The notes below the pieces were generated by a model. It was not told the origin of the DNA and ran no database searches. It worked only from the letters and a program-made list of their open reading frames with translations. A stretch of 64,000 nt of DNA from Pseudocercospora fijiensis CIRAD86 (taxonomy: Eukaryota > Ascomycota > Dothideomycetes > Mycosphaerellales > Mycosphaerellaceae), in assembly GCF_000340215.1 (NCBI RefSeq), contig NW_006921533.1, positions 807,616 to 871,615 of the forward strand, in the 5' to 3' direction. Positions 53,853-64,000 of the stretch are shown here, piece after piece. The position numbers and the translations under genes are program-made. Numbering within the stretch: position 1 is the stretch's first letter; each line of letters starts with the position of its first letter.

Positions 53853-55991
53853 AACGAAAACGGTGTTGAATTGTAAAGAAAGACTGTAGGTATTGATGCA
53901 AAGAACGTGATGCTGTAAACGAAAGTAGGATAGAGAATGTGAGTTCAACCCGCGTCCCAGTGAGCACACCAAGCGTGTTTGGATCTCATGGTATCGTCTT
54001 AGCATAGATATATGCTTGATGACTTCCTCCTATACATGCCAGCAGCGAGAGGTGCCCGCCCGCGGCAAGAAGAGTCGTGGCGAGCTGAGCCAACGGTTTG
54101 GCTATAAGCCTATGCTGAAACGGTGCAAGATGGCGCCAAAGCAAGCCAGAACAGAGAAGTCTGCCGGATGTGGATGCGTTTGTAAGATTTGATCTTGGCA
54201 CAGCCTTCTAGAAGGTCGATCGGGATGGCATCTGTTCAGATCCAGATCTTCAGATTGCGGCAATATTGAATTCATGTCTTTCATTCTCGCGTCGAAATCG
54301 GATCTTGCCCTCGCGTTAATCCTAGAGTCTCGCAGAGGAAACCACGACATCTCCAGACGCGATGCTTCACTTCAGGAACGGAGACAGGTCTCGCTCATGC
54401 CGAAAGTACCTCAGCCTCGAGCGCCGTGTTTTCGACTCTGCTCAGGAGTGTGGCTTGATGATGTTGCTGCTTAGGGACGCGTCTGCCAAGGAAGTCGCCA
54501 GAACCTGTCTAGCGTTAGAGAATGAATCAACCCCTCGGCCAGACCGCGTGCGCTGCACGTGACGTAGACGTGCTAGGCCTAACGCTTATTAGCTGCAGAC
54601 TCCAGAACTAATCTGAGTCGGTATGCATTGGTGGAAAAGTATTGAATTGCGCATCAGTCGACGGTCCGAGCAGGCGTGTCATCAAGACCTCCGAAAAGGT
54701 AGAAATAGTCCAAATACACATGGCCTGAAGATCGCCCTGAACAGATGCGGATTCTGCTCTTGTCGGGGCAGTTGGCGACCTATACGGTACGTCTCAGCAC
54801 CATGACAGCGGCAATGTTCGACTTGTCCGGTTGAGGAATTTTGATATGAGCGCCACTACGCCACCTCCGCTCTGGACCTCCACTGCAGAAGCAGCTTATA
54901 TCTATTATTGTGTATGCGAGAGTCGTTGCTTGAAAGGCTGGAAACTCTTTCGATAGACGACCTGCTGCCAGAGGAATATGGATCCGATGAGTATGGTAGC
55001 TCGGTGCTGTGGCTTGGGAAGCCTCGTTCGAATTCAAGCATAACTGTCACCGCCTTCGGCAAGAAGTCAATTTGCTGAGATATGATCAGACTCACTTCTG
55101 AATGCTCGTTCGTCATGTCAGCGACCTGACATGCGACCTTGACCGAGTTGTTGGACGACCAGCCACATTATAACGAGGAAAGAGAAGGTTGAAATTCCGC
55201 CGTGCTTGAGGCAGAAGCCGACGAAGCCCATTCATCGGTTCGATATGTCTTGACAGACATTCAGTACCCAAGCATATGGCGAACTAATAGAGAAGGATAA
55301 CACCTGCAGCGGGTCATTATGCCCCAATGTTGATGGAGACGCCCAGCTCTAAACATCCTTCAACTTGACCACCAGCTTTGCTACTGTTCCCTTTGCGGAA
55401 GCAAGAGCATTAGCAACACGCGAGAGCCGCTGTACTCTGGGCCCGGCAATTGAAGTTCGATATCGTACATGCTGTGGAAGATCGAATTTGGTAGTTCGCT
55501 GCAGCATCCCTGTACTCTCTTGGCGCGAGTCTGCGAGAATAGTTCTAGGTTATTGCCGCGTGGCTCTGCCTGTCTGGTTCTCGGCCCACGAGACGTTGGC
55601 TTGCGAGCCTAGAAAAGCCGGTTCTGACATCTTGATACGTACTGGGCCGTCGTGGGTAGTGCCAGATCGCCTGCAACACACGTGACACCTGTTACAGAAA
55701 TATGCTCCCTGCAGCTTCCGGGAGTCCGGGTCACCAGTAAGATGCCGCGCCTGCAGTGAGCAACATTCTTGCAAAGAGCTCCATTTATAGTAGGCATATT
55801 CCATCTTTAATGATGTATAGCAGTAAGGAGTACGTTCCATCTCAGTGTCGTACAGGCTCGTCCAGGGAGTCGTGGCCAGTGCACGGGCCAAAGTGAGCTG
55901 GCTTGTCAATATTCCACGTGAAGCACATGCAACATATTGACGACCTTTTCAATTCTGCAGTCCGACGCTCTGACACCACAGTTCCGACATC
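53853..55991. other. Long region without a supported gene
   Basis: About 2.1 kb between two secreted-protein genes. Short frames exist on both strands, including one of 86 codons with a proper ATG on the minus strand at 54856-55116, but none has a domain, signal peptide or convincing splicing. Composition is normal, without RIP. Confidence 0.45.
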
Positions 55992-56537
55992 ATGCTCGCG
56001 AATGTGATCATCCGGGCGCTGCTCACTTTCATCATCAGCTTGACTGTCGCCAATGAGCTAGTTGTCGCACAAGCAGAACAGAACGAGAAAGTTCTCTGCG
56101 GCGCCGAAAGCACCCACAAGATTCTGCAGAGCGATGGTGTCGCCGATGCGATCAAGAAGTTCTGCTCTCAGCCCCACCTCTTTCTTAAAACAAACTATGA
56201 CCCCGATCGCCACTTCTATCAGCAGCCAGGTGAAGATGTCGAATAAAGTTCTTAGGAGCTCCGAAGCTGACTCATTCTAGGCCATGGAACGCCGTACGAG
56301 AACCAGGCAGCAGGAGGTAATGGCAGCTCTTTTAAGCTGGAAGTTCGATGGGGCCACTTTGGGTACCAGGCTGGCTGTAAGGACAAGCAATCGTTTGCGG
56401 TCGGCGGATCTGAATGCGAGCGGAAGCTCAATGCAGTGGCCCGGAGTTGTTCTTCCAGCGACATTGGATATCTGAGCGAGAACGCAGGCAACGGATGCGT
56501 GCTGTGGAAAGTTGAAGGAGTGAAGCCGTCTTCGTGA
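55992..56537 (+). CDS. Small secreted cysteine protein, candidate effector
   Basis: Exons 55992-56229 and 56281-56537 joined over a 51-nt intron (donor GTGAAG, acceptor TCTAG); 164 aa. Residues 1 to about 27 are a signal peptide (MLANVIIRALLTFIISLTVA). The mature protein has six Cys and ordered blocks: VADAIKKFC, a Gly/Asn turn region, LEVRWGHFGYQAGCKDK, ECERKLNAVARSC, and a terminal GNGCVLWKVEG. This spacing is common in small secreted proteins of plant- or insect-associated ascomycetes and I know no function for it. The second exon is in a different frame from the obvious small plus-strand open frame there, so simple ORF calls miss it. Effector status is inference from size, secretion and Cys content. 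Confidence 0.72.
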
Positions 56538-56987
56538 TCCTGGTCAACTTACATTTCCGGTGTCCTGGCGCGAGTAACGGGGCCTGCAAAAAGCTTGCAT
56601 TGTGTCAATTTGCTCAAATCATGCTCTGGATTGACCTTTGCTTTCTGCCCATCTTCCTCTTGTAGTACGAGGTGAGCGGCGCTTTCTGTTCATCTCACCC
56701 GAAATCGATAGCAGTTCATAACCGCTAGTCCCATATTATCCGAGGTATCCTCTTCGCAAAGATTTTGGTGACGAGGTGAATAATAAAAGTGCTTTCCACC
56801 TTTTCGAACAATGATAATATCCTGCAGTATTTGCACGTGCCTTTGAGTTCCACTCTTACGGAGAGACGAGTATCTTCATCTACAGACGACCACCTGATTG
56901 TGTCTTCCTTAACGCCTTGCTATGCACATATCCCTGCACTCGATAGTATTATACAACTCTTTCTCGTCCTTTCCAAGCGCGATGAGC
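56538..56987. other. Convergent 3' region, secreted protein / TOM5
   Basis: 450 bp with no gene seen. Confidence 0.45.
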
Positions 56988-57241
56988 TTATAGGAGTTTC
57001 TTCACCGCATCGACTGCGAAAGGCGCTGAGGTCTATCAGTCAAATGCTTGATGCGCCGCAGAATTTCTTATTCTCACAGAAGTACAGAACGACACAAGCG
57101 CTGACCATTTGGAGCATGGTCGCCTTAGCTGCTTGTTCTTGGGCCTGGAGCTCTTCGGCCGAAGGCAGAGGAGGTGCTGGAGTTGTGGTCAGTCCATTAT
57201 GCCTGGATAGATTGAATGCATAACTTACGACCGCCGAACAT
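56988..57241 (-). CDS. TOM5: Tom5, small subunit of the mitochondrial TOM complex, three exons
   Basis: Tail-anchored 49-aa subunit of the outer-membrane import pore. Exons 57229-57241 (13 nt), 57078-57176 (99 nt) and 56988-57025 (38 nt), separated by two 52-nt introns (donors GTAAGT and GTGAGA). The reading starts MFGGPPPLPSAEELQAQEQ and ends YFSPFAVDAVKKLL, both as expected for fungal Tom5: a conserved MFGG start, an acidic cytosolic helix, and one membrane segment with a Pro. Total 150 nt including the stop. The exon structure is supported by the way all three junctions restore family residues. Head-to-head with IWS1 over 293 bp. Confidence 0.9.
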
Positions 57242-57534
57242 GATGGCAGTTTTGCTAGAACGGGGGCAAGAGATGTGAGGTTTGATTTGTCGCACGTGAA
57301 GATTTCTTGTGAGGTGAAGTGAAGTGAATCTTTCGCGAGCCTACGTCAAAGCAGGAGCCCAGGTCGGCTTGGGCTTGGCGTTTCCGCAACTGGCGATCGC
57401 GTCGGCCGCTTTCAACTTCAACTTCGACATCAACCCTCCGCACCAATATCGAACAAGCAATATCACCCACCACATTCGGACCTTTGATCGGACGCTTTGT
57501 AGACCACACAAACTATCCACAGTTTGCCGCCGAG
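57242..57534. promoter_or_regulatory. Shared promoter TOM5 / IWS1
   Basis: Only 293 bp separate the two start codons of this divergent pair, so the region must hold both promoters. I identify no specific factor site. Confidence 0.6.
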
Positions 57535-59004
57535 ATGGAGGACCTGGCGCAACCAGAGACGCCAACAATCGACAGCAACGAGGTAGAGCCTCAGGGCAAC
57601 AATGACCCTCGGGATCCTTTGAGGCCCGACGTCGAGGAGGAGAACGGTGCTGGAGGCACACCGCCCATGGCCGCGCCGTACACAGACATGGAGACCCAAG
57701 AAGATGATGCTGCACCGATCGGAAATGGCGCCAACGGAGAAGAGAGCGCAGCACGTGGCGAGGACGAGAAGTTGGAGAACGGTAATCCGGCCAGCACCGA
57801 TGAAGCAGGCATCGAAAACGAGGACGAGGAGTCAGAGCTAGAAGATTTGGATGAAGCAGAGTTCGAAGACTTCGACCCTTCCGCTCTTGCTATTCCAGAC
57901 AAGCCGCAACAGGTCGACGAATCGAACGTGAATCTACTGGGCGTGCACAAGCGTAAGCGAACGGCAGAAGAGGAAGCTGAGCGCGAACGCAAGAAGAAAA
58001 AGAAGGAGAAGAAGCGTGAGAAGCCCAGTCGTAAGAAGAGGGGCGGCGACGACGACTTTTCTGGCGGCGAGGAGATCGATGGCAAGCGCGTGCGCAAGAG
58101 CAAAATCGGATCAGATGGGCAACCGATCAAGTCAAGCAGGAGAGAGAGGACGCCTATCAACGAGGACGATCTTACACCAGAGGAGCGCCGCCGTCGTGCT
58201 CTGGAGCGCAAGATGGATGACGCCGTCAAGACACATCGCGTTTCACGGCGCAAAGCCGCGCAGGATATCGAGGAGCGCGCAGACCAGGAAGTCAATGAGA
58301 TGCGTGCCCGTATGGCGAAGGCCTGCGAAGAGGATAATCGCGACCGCAACAACGGCAAGATCGCAACTCACAAGCTGAAGATTCTGCCCGAAGTCGTGGC
58401 ACTCATGAATCGCAACACCATTCAGTCTCAGCTCGTCGATCCCGATATTAATATCCTGGAGGCTGTTCGCTTCATGCTTGAGCCAGCAGATCAGGATGCA
58501 GCCTTGCCAAATATCCAAATCCAGCGTGAACTCTTCAAGATTCTCACGAACTTGAACATTGGTAAAGACGCTCTGATTGCCAGCTCAATTGGCAAGCTTG
58601 TCCTCTTCTACACCAAATCCTCTCAAGCCCAACCAGATATCAAACGCCAGGCCGAACATTTAGTCCAGAGCTGGACATCCACGATCCTCGGCAAGAAAGA
58701 CAGTGCTCGAGGTCGTCCGATTGAGACCAAGCAGTACGATCCTGTCGCAGCTGCACAATCTCAGCGCGGCGGAGCTTCTCAAGCTGACCGTGCTGCCATG
58801 TTGGCGGAAAAGAGACGCAAGGTCCTCGCCCAGCCTGGTCCTACCAACCGAGCACGAGTGGAAGGAGGCGTCGGAACGTACACGATCGCGCCTGTGAACA
58901 ACTTGAGTAATGCTCAGGGCGTGTCTTCCAGAAAGCTGGGAGCTAACGACGAGACTTTCAGAAAAATCGCAGCCAGGAGTGCGGCCAAGTCGGGGAAGCG
59001 ATAG
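57535..59004 (+). CDS. IWS1: Iws1/Spn1 transcription elongation factor
   Basis: Nuclear partner of Spt6 that links RNA polymerase II to chromatin. 489 aa from ATG 57535 (MEDLAQPETPTID); codons upstream start at TTG. The N-terminal half is acidic and disordered with a Lys/Arg-rich stretch (about 138-170, possible nuclear import signal). The TFIIS N-terminal-type helical domain spans about 280-388: LPEVVALMNRNTIQSQLVD, then QRELFKILTNLNIGKDALI, and IKRQAEHLVQSW. The tail (390-489) is basic and ends in AARSAAKSGKR. Single exon, typical length. Confidence 0.93.
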   Translation: MEDLAQPETPTIDSNEVEPQGNNDPRDPLRPDVEEENGAGGTPPMAAPYTDMETQEDDAAPIGNGANGEESAARGEDEKLENGNPASTDEAGIENEDEESELEDLDEAEFEDFDPSALAIPDKPQQVDESNVNLLGVHKRKRTAEEEAERERKKKKKEKKREKPSRKKRGGDDDFSGGEEIDGKRVRKSKIGSDGQPIKSSRRERTPINEDDLTPEERRRRALERKMDDAVKTHRVSRRKAAQDIEERADQEVNEMRARMAKACEEDNRDRNNGKIATHKLKILPEVVALMNRNTIQSQLVDPDINILEAVRFMLEPADQDAALPNIQIQRELFKILTNLNIGKDALIASSIGKLVLFYTKSSQAQPDIKRQAEHLVQSWTSTILGKKDSARGRPIETKQYDPVAAAQSQRGGASQADRAAMLAEKRRKVLAQPGPTNRARVEGGVGTYTIAPVNNLSNAQGVSSRKLGANDETFRKIAARSAAKSGKR

Positions 59005-59346
59005 ATTCGTTCTGTTGATTGAGGCCTGCTTCTTGACGACTGGGAAGAGAAGTTTGCGAAACTTCTTCTGCTGTGATAGTGGGAGCATTAGCGGGAGCGT
59101 TTGTATCAATATCATTAGAGGTTTTGAGAAGTTCAACAGAATATCAAAATTGGAGTTTGCATGGCTCATCAGCGATAAGCCAAACAGCAGTTTCTTCAGG
59201 ACTATCTGATGCGCAACTTCTCATCCTTTTAGTAAGTCCCCTGAACGCCTCGCTTTGCTTTCCCTTTGATGCCCAGACCACGGCATCCCTCGCCATGCAA
59301 CAAGAATCTAACAGCTGCTCGAAGAAGATCTATGCCGTGCATGGCC
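59005..59346. other. Convergent 3' region, IWS1 / NUP57
   Basis: 342 bp between two convergent genes. Nothing recognised. Confidence 0.5.
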
Positions 59347-60894
59347 TTACCGACTTCTCTGCGTCTCCTCCCACGCCGCATATTCCTCCTTCACATCTTC
59401 CATCTCCTTGACCAAATGCCTCAACTGCCCATCATAATCCTTCAAAATCTTCCTCGTCTTCGCCAGGACTTCCTCTGAAACACCACCCTGCTTACCAGAA
59501 TTCCGACTCTGGTCTTGGATTTGTCCTGCGACTCGCTTTCCTTCCTCTTCTAACCAACGAGCTCGCTCTCGAAGTGCGACCATCCGTGCCCAGATCTCGT
59601 CTTCCCTGCCGATGAAGCCTGGATCCGTGACTTGCTTTTCTAGATCGAGGAGAGTTCTTCTCAAACTCTCTTCCTGTGGGTCGAGCGCGTAGCCTCGATT
59701 GCGAAGAACTTGGACCTTGACTGCGAGTCGGAGACAGCGTTGGGAGAGGACTTGGTGTTGCTTCTTGACGTTGTTGATTTTTACTGTGATGCGTTGTTGG
59801 TGGGCGGCCATGACTGCTGATAATGAGTTGTTCATTTCGTGGAGACGGATGCGCATTTGTTCGATGATTTTTGCTTGCGTTTCGACTCGTTGGCCTAGTG
59901 CTTGAAAGCCGACGCAAAGGACGGGGACATAGGTCAGCGTAGTTACTTCCTGGCCATCAATTTTGGGTAGCTCTGGTCGTTGGCTGAGTGCTTCTTCCCA
60001 GCTCTTCTCATCCTCGCCTCTGCTCTCATCTGGGTAGAAGAATGGGGCATACTCTTTTGCAGCGGCATTGTAGAAGTACGTCTTGAGAATTGTAGTCGGA
60101 ATATTGTTTGGCGCGTTCGGATCGAGTTGCTTTGGCAGTGCAGGATTCCATTTGTCTTTCACCGTTTGGATCTGCTTTGTGATGCTCTTCTCGTTCGGCA
60201 CTGTCGATGCGCCGCTGAATTGGAGTCGCTGCAGTTGAGCGTGGGTCATGGTGTGGCCTAGATTGCCAACGGTGACTGTCTGTGGGTTGAAGGAAGATGC
60301 CTTGAGTGCTTGCTGTTGCTGCGGCTGTTGTTGCTGTTGAGTGGTGCTTCCGCCGAAGAGCAATGATCCAGCATTGTTATTTGTCTGGTTCTGATTCTGG
60401 TTCGTGCTGCCAAACAGTGACGATGCGCCTGCATTCTGGTTCTGGGCTGTGCTCGCACCGAACAGTCCGCCTCCGCCAGTGTTCGTGTTAGACTGCACAT
60501 TCGAGCCAAAAAGTCCTCCGCCGCCAGTGTTCGTGTTAGACTGCGCATTCGAGCCAAAAAGCCCTCCACCGCCAGTATTGGTGCTGGATTGCGCATTCGA
60601 TCCGAACAAGCCTCCGCCGCTTGTGTTGCTCGTCTGATTATTTGTCGATCCGAAAAGACCTCCACCTCCGGTATTGCTAGATTGATTGTTTGTAGAGCCA
60701 AACAGTCCTCCTCCTCCAGTCGTGCCGCTGGCCTGATTGTTTCCTGATCCAAACAATCCACCTCCACCTGAATTGCTCTGCTGGTTGTTGTTCGAGCCAA
60801 ACAGGCCACCTCCGCTTGTGTTTTGATGGGTGCTTGATCCGAAGAGCCCTCCACCGCTCCCGCCAGTATTCGTGTTCCCGAATATGCTGCTCAT
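59347..60894 (-). CDS. NUP57: Nucleoporin Nup57 (Nup54 family)
   Basis: Central-channel FG nucleoporin that binds Nsp1 and Nup49. 515 aa, single exon, ATG 60894. Residues 1 to about 190 are GLFGS-type repeats spaced by Gly/Asn/Gln/Ser linkers (about twelve copies). A hinge with poly-Gln (about 185-200) follows, then the Nup54 alpha/beta and helical region: [33 protein letters not shown], and [19 protein letters not shown] coiled-coil end runs from about 345 to 515. Complete and of normal length. Head-to-head with the complex I subunit gene. Confidence 0.94.
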   Translation of the reverse strand: MSSIFGNTNTGGSGGGLFGSSTHQNTSGGGLFGSNNNQQSNSGGGGLFGSGNNQASGTTGGGGLFGSTNNQSSNTGGGGLFGSTNNQTSNTSGGGLFGSNAQSSTNTGGGGLFGSNAQSNTNTGGGGLFGSNVQSNTNTGGGGLFGASTAQNQNAGASSLFGSTNQNQNQTNNNAGSLLFGGSTTQQQQQPQQQQALKASSFNPQTVTVGNLGHTMTHAQLQRLQFSGASTVPNEKSITKQIQTVKDKWNPALPKQLDPNAPNNIPTTILKTYFYNAAAKEYAPFFYPDESRGEDEKSWEEALSQRPELPKIDGQEVTTLTYVPVLCVGFQALGQRVETQAKIIEQMRIRLHEMNNSLSAVMAAHQQRITVKINNVKKQHQVLSQRCLRLAVKVQVLRNRGYALDPQEESLRRTLLDLEKQVTDPGFIGREDEIWARMVALRERARWLEEEGKRVAGQIQDQSRNSGKQGGVSEEVLAKTRKILKDYDGQLRHLVKEMEDVKEEYAAWEETQRSR

Positions 60895-61270
60895 GCTGGC
60901 GTTGAATTGTTGCTGTTATCGAGCTCTAACTCATCGAGTCGCTCATGCGCGGAAAGTCAATCGCGATCAAAAGCCAGTGCGCAGAAGCGATCAAGATGCT
61001 ACCGAGCGATGCGCAATGGTGGGAGTGAGAGTGGTGTTATTGTTGAGTCGCAGGTGAAGTTTGTGTGGTTCAATACGATGTTTCTGCTGTCTCGGTCGCG
61101 CTTGAAAGACGCGCGAAGCTCCTACCCTCTGCAAGTGAACCTCGCCCAATCGGCTTGTTCCTTGCAGCATGACTAAGCCTCCCGGAACTCTCAAGCTCGA
61201 CGACATCTCTGAGCCTGAGGTGGAAATAGACGAGCGCGTTGACAGGCATTGACAAGAAAATATCGCCACC
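60895..61270. promoter_or_regulatory. Shared promoter NUP57 / complex I subunit
   Basis: 376 bp between two divergent start codons; it must hold both promoters. No specific site identified. Confidence 0.55.
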
Positions 61271-61850
61271 ATGTCCGCCCGGCAGCCCAGGTAAAGAAGC
61301 AGACACTTACGCGAATACTGCAATACTGACATGTCCTCCAAGATTCAATCAACAAGTCCTCATAGACACCACTCCCCTCCCCGACGACATCCCCAAAGTC
61401 GCAGAAGTTGGCGCATCCTCTGCTCCTCTGCTCTCGGCCTCCTTCTTCATCGGCGCACGATGCAAACCTTACAATGACGACTTCATGCTCTGCAAGACCG
61501 AGGCAAATGGAAAGGGAGAGACCGAGTGCTTGAAGGAGGGAAGGAAGGTCACACGATGTGCTGCCAGTGTGCTGGAGGACATCAACAAGAGCTGTCTCGA
61601 GGAGTTCAGGAAGCACTGGCAATGTTTGGATAACAACAACCAGCAACTATGGCAATGCCGGAAAATGGAGAGGGGCCTGAACAAGTGCGTGTTTGAGAAT
61701 TTGAAGCTGGAGAAAACCATTCCGGGTGCACCAGAGAACGAGACACCCGTGCATCTGCGGAAGAGGCAGATATATGCTCATAGTATCTTCGGTAAGTCCC
61801 AGCTTGTGGTTTTGGACGCAGTCCTTACTGACTCTTTCATAGGCCAATAG
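61271..61850 (+). CDS. Complex I 20.8 kDa subunit (NDUFA8/PGIV), three exons
   Basis: Accessory subunit of mitochondrial NADH:ubiquinone oxidoreductase on the intermembrane-space side. Exons 61271-61290 (20 nt), 61343-61791 and 61843-61850 (8 nt); introns 52 and 51 nt; 158 aa. Start MSARQPRFNQQVLIDTTPLP fits the family. Four twin CX9C half-motifs are intact: CKPYNDDFMLC, CLKEGRKVTRC, CLEEFRKHWQC, CRKMERGLNKC. These are oxidised by the Mia40 pathway, and no cleavable presequence is expected. The last exon codes only for the end of the protein (Gly-Gln-stop). The 51-nt intron has no in-frame stop, so its retention would add 17 residues and keep the same stop codon. Confidence 0.93.
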
Positions 61851-62086
61851 ATCAGATGTGTACAGAATGCGCTGTGGAAATGGAATACGTATTACCTGCT
61901 AGAACAGGTCACTTTTACATTCGCATCAGTCTTCACTCCGGTGCATTCTGTTACTTTCACTTTACATACTCTGTTTTACAAAGGTCACCTTGACCTTACA
62001 CTGATATTTAAAGCAGTTTCCAGACACGTGCCCACTGCACTCTTGAACAACATTTGTTTAACCAGCCACACCAGATTGCATGCAAT

Positions 62087-63345
62087 ATGCTTCACGATCA
62101 AGGTGTCGAAATCTTTCTCGAGCGCGGTAACAAGCGCTATCGAGAGTACGAAGTCGTGCTTGACAAGGATCAAGGGCCATACTATCGACGGCTCGATTCC
62201 ACAAGGCACATGCACACAGGCACATTCTCTTCCGTTGCCTTTGCCAAGATCAAGGAAAAGCGGGAAGAAAAGGTCACACTAGTCGGTAATTTTGGATGGA
62301 GCTACAAAATGTTCACCGCTTCTGTTCTACAGGTTCAAATCTTCGTCGACCAAGGATACCAGAGGCCAAAGGAGTCTGCTTTCACTATCGAGAGCAAAGA
62401 GGTTGTGGGCAAATGGGAGATCGGAACTATCTTGCCGCTACCACTTCGTAAAGCGACCGAGCACTTGAACACGTCAGAGGCTGCAAAGGCTGCAGGCCGG
62501 GGCTGCATCAGGGTGTGCTTGACTCGTGGACACCTCTATGGCTGTAGTGATAATGAGAGTTTCCACCGGATACGGGGCAAAAATGGCGAAACCCTGTGCT
62601 TTGAGTTCCAGTGCCGACCAAAGGGTAAGTAATTACAGAACTGAAAGCATGATTCCGCGAAACTGACATGCTTTCAGGATTCGACTTCGAGACACCTGCA
62701 AAGGCACGCCCCGTTGGTGATGAAGAGCCTCAAGAGCCCCAGAATTCGAACCACACAGCGCCTCCAATCTCAAACGAAGAGCCAGAAGCGACATCTAGAG
62801 CAGGAGCCAGGCAAGCCGAAGAAATGGAAGTCGATGCACCCAACGACACTGCGGTACAACAAACTGCTGCGAACCCCACGCACTCTCAACCAGCCCTACA
62901 CCTCGCTGCTAAAAGCTGTGATACTACCGATCCTCCCGACTCAAAGCTCTCACCAACCCCTCTCCGTCGCAAACGCAAAGCCACAGACTCCATTCAGCAG
63001 GACGAAGAACCGGCAAAAAAGGACATATTATCATCGGCACCAGAAGAAGTCGAAGTTCCCCCCACCACGCCTGAACTCCTCATCTCTCCCAACCACCCCA
63101 CCCCCTATCAACCCACAATCCTCCCAACCCCAATCATCGACTTAACCGAAATCGAAATCCAGCAAGAACTCCCCAATCCCAATCCCGCTCCCAAACCACG
63201 AGTCTCGAATTTTGAAACCGATGAAGATGAAGAAGATCTGGAGCTTGAGCTTCAGAAAATCGAAATTAAGTTGAGATTGAAGGCTTTGAGGAGGAAGAAT
63301 GAGAATGAGAAGAAGAAGGGTGGGAGGGTGAAGGTGGAGAGGTGA
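62087..63345 (+). CDS. DUF7918-like protein, two exons
   Basis: Exons 62087-62624 and 62678-63345 around a 53-nt intron (donor GTAAGT, acceptor TTTCAG); 401 aa. Start at ATG 62087 (MLHDQGVEIFLERG); the upstream frame has no ATG. The first half is globular: GVEIFLERGNKRYREYEVV, then GTFSSVAFAKIK, FGWSYKMFTASVLQVQIFVDQG, and CIRVCLTRG. This resembles the DUF7918 group of fungal proteins of unknown function, though I hold the family name loosely. The second half is Pro/Glu-rich and disordered, with a KRK basic patch, and ends in a short coiled coil (LELELQKIEIKLRLKALRRK) with a basic tail. A nuclear role is possible but inferred. Confidence 0.7.
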
Positions 63346-63676
63346 GGGGAATTGATAACGAGGAGGGGGAGGGAGAGGGATGGTATGTGGAAGTGGAAGT
63401 GGGATGGATTTTGAGATCTGAAACTGATTGCGAAAGGAGCAAGGGTTAGGTGAAGTGGGCAGAGATTTAAGCTCAAAAGTGAACTGTTTGTTTTTTGTTT
63501 TTTGTTTTTTTTTAACACGAAAGCCAGCCAACCCATCTGTGTCGCAAACGATTTGCGTAAGGCTACATGTACCAAGTGTTCTCGTGTGTGACCAATTCTG
63601 CAAAAGACCACGACGAAGCAAAGCGTGCCATGGCGAGCAGATCTGCGTGCGTTGCACTGCGATTTGTGCATCAACA
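63346..63676. other. Convergent 3' region
   Basis: 331 bp with a T-rich stretch at about 63488-63512 (TTTTTTGTTTTTTG-like). No gene seen. Confidence 0.5.
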
Positions 63677-64000
63677 TCATTTCGGCGCGCGACTGCTAGA
63701 CCTGCTTTTCCTCTGCTTGCTCAATCTCCGTCGCCCATCTGGCCCGATACTTGTGCGCCGGCGTCGACCTCTAGTCACAGCTTCGCCTTCATCGTCCGTC
63801 GATACTCTCCTCGGCACTCTCACCTCCACCTCTGTCGAAGTGCCAGCTGTCGAGGGAGCATCGTGCGGAGCCAGCCTGGTATAGCTTTTCCTGGCCAGAG
63901 GACTGCGCGCAGATCGGGATGCACTGCTTCCTTGCCAGGGACGATTTGCTTGGTGCACGGGTTCTGGTCTCGTGGGCTGTGGTGGTGGCGATGGGCTTCG
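63677..64000 (-). CDS. 3' end of an Arg/Ser-rich protein, cut by the window edge
   Basis: The minus-strand frame is open from the window edge to a stop at 63677, about 107 codons, without an ATG of its own, so this is the C-terminal part of a larger gene. It is Pro-rich at the start (PSPPPQPTRPEP), then basic with RGRRRRTSIG and RRLSKQRKSRSSSRAPK at the end. No domain visible. It could also be a chance frame; base use is coding-like but the case is weak. Confidence 0.4.
   Translation of the reverse strand, partial: RSPSPPPQPTRPEPVHQANRPWQGSSASRSARSPLARKSYTRLAPHDAPSTAGTSTEVEVRVPRRVSTDDEGEAVTRGRRRRTSIGPDGRRRLSKQRKSRSSSRAPK

Noticed and set aside
54856..55116. 86-codon Ser-rich minus-strand frame with a proper ATG
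   Set aside because: Plausible composition but no domain, no splice partner and no neighbour support; could be revisited with RNA data.
56789..57223. 144-codon plus-strand frame
   Set aside because: It is antisense to the three exons of TOM5, whose residues fit the family exactly.

Overview
The window is nuclear DNA of a filamentous ascomycete. Many genes carry short (50-65 nt) GT-AG introns. The conserved proteins are fungal in type: Tom5, complex I 20.8 kDa, CSC1-type channel, Rdh54, Sec63, Nup57, Iws1. Two blocks bear the mark of repeat-induced point mutation (RIP): CpA has become TpA, CpG is kept, and coding frames are riddled with TAG. A Dothideomycete is my best guess from gene types and intron style. 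I cannot name a species.

Layout. 1-2.4 kb: no gene seen, a few microsatellites. 2.4-12.5 kb: three minus-strand genes, namely adenosine kinase (five exons), a CSC1/OSCA-type channel with a very long cytosolic insert, and a CorA-type metal transporter. 13.0-29.8 kb: a RIP-mutated transposon graveyard. It holds (a) a complete 4,967-bp Mutator-like element with 45-bp terminal inverted repeats and a 9-bp target duplication, (b) a degenerate DUF6589-type reading frame interrupted by a much less mutated 986-bp unit that carries a 44-bp tandem array and three look-alike hairpins, (c) about 3 kb of tandem repeats, and (d) a degenerate RecQ-like helicase on the minus strand. 30.4-45.4 kb: small heat-shock protein, Rdh54/Rad54B, cupin, Sec63 (with an apparent frameshift), an unknown 341-aa protein, a 2EXR/F-box-like protein, a 131-bp MITE, an MFS transporter and a DUF4202 protein. 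45.5-51.35 kb: a second RIP block with a hAT transposase and a second MULE transposase. 51.4-64 kb: a Thr-rich secreted protein, a small secreted Cys protein, then a compact housekeeping cluster (TOM5, IWS1, NUP57, complex I CHCH subunit), a DUF7918-like protein and the 3' end of a gene that leaves the window.

The working genes do not form one pathway. TOM5/IWS1 and NUP57/complex I are head-to-head pairs sharing promoters of about 0.3-0.4 kb. Three multi-exon genes (adenosine kinase, TOM5, the small secreted protein) are not visible as long open frames; I rebuilt them by reading splice sites. The least explained object is the 986-bp low-RIP unit at 20286-21271.
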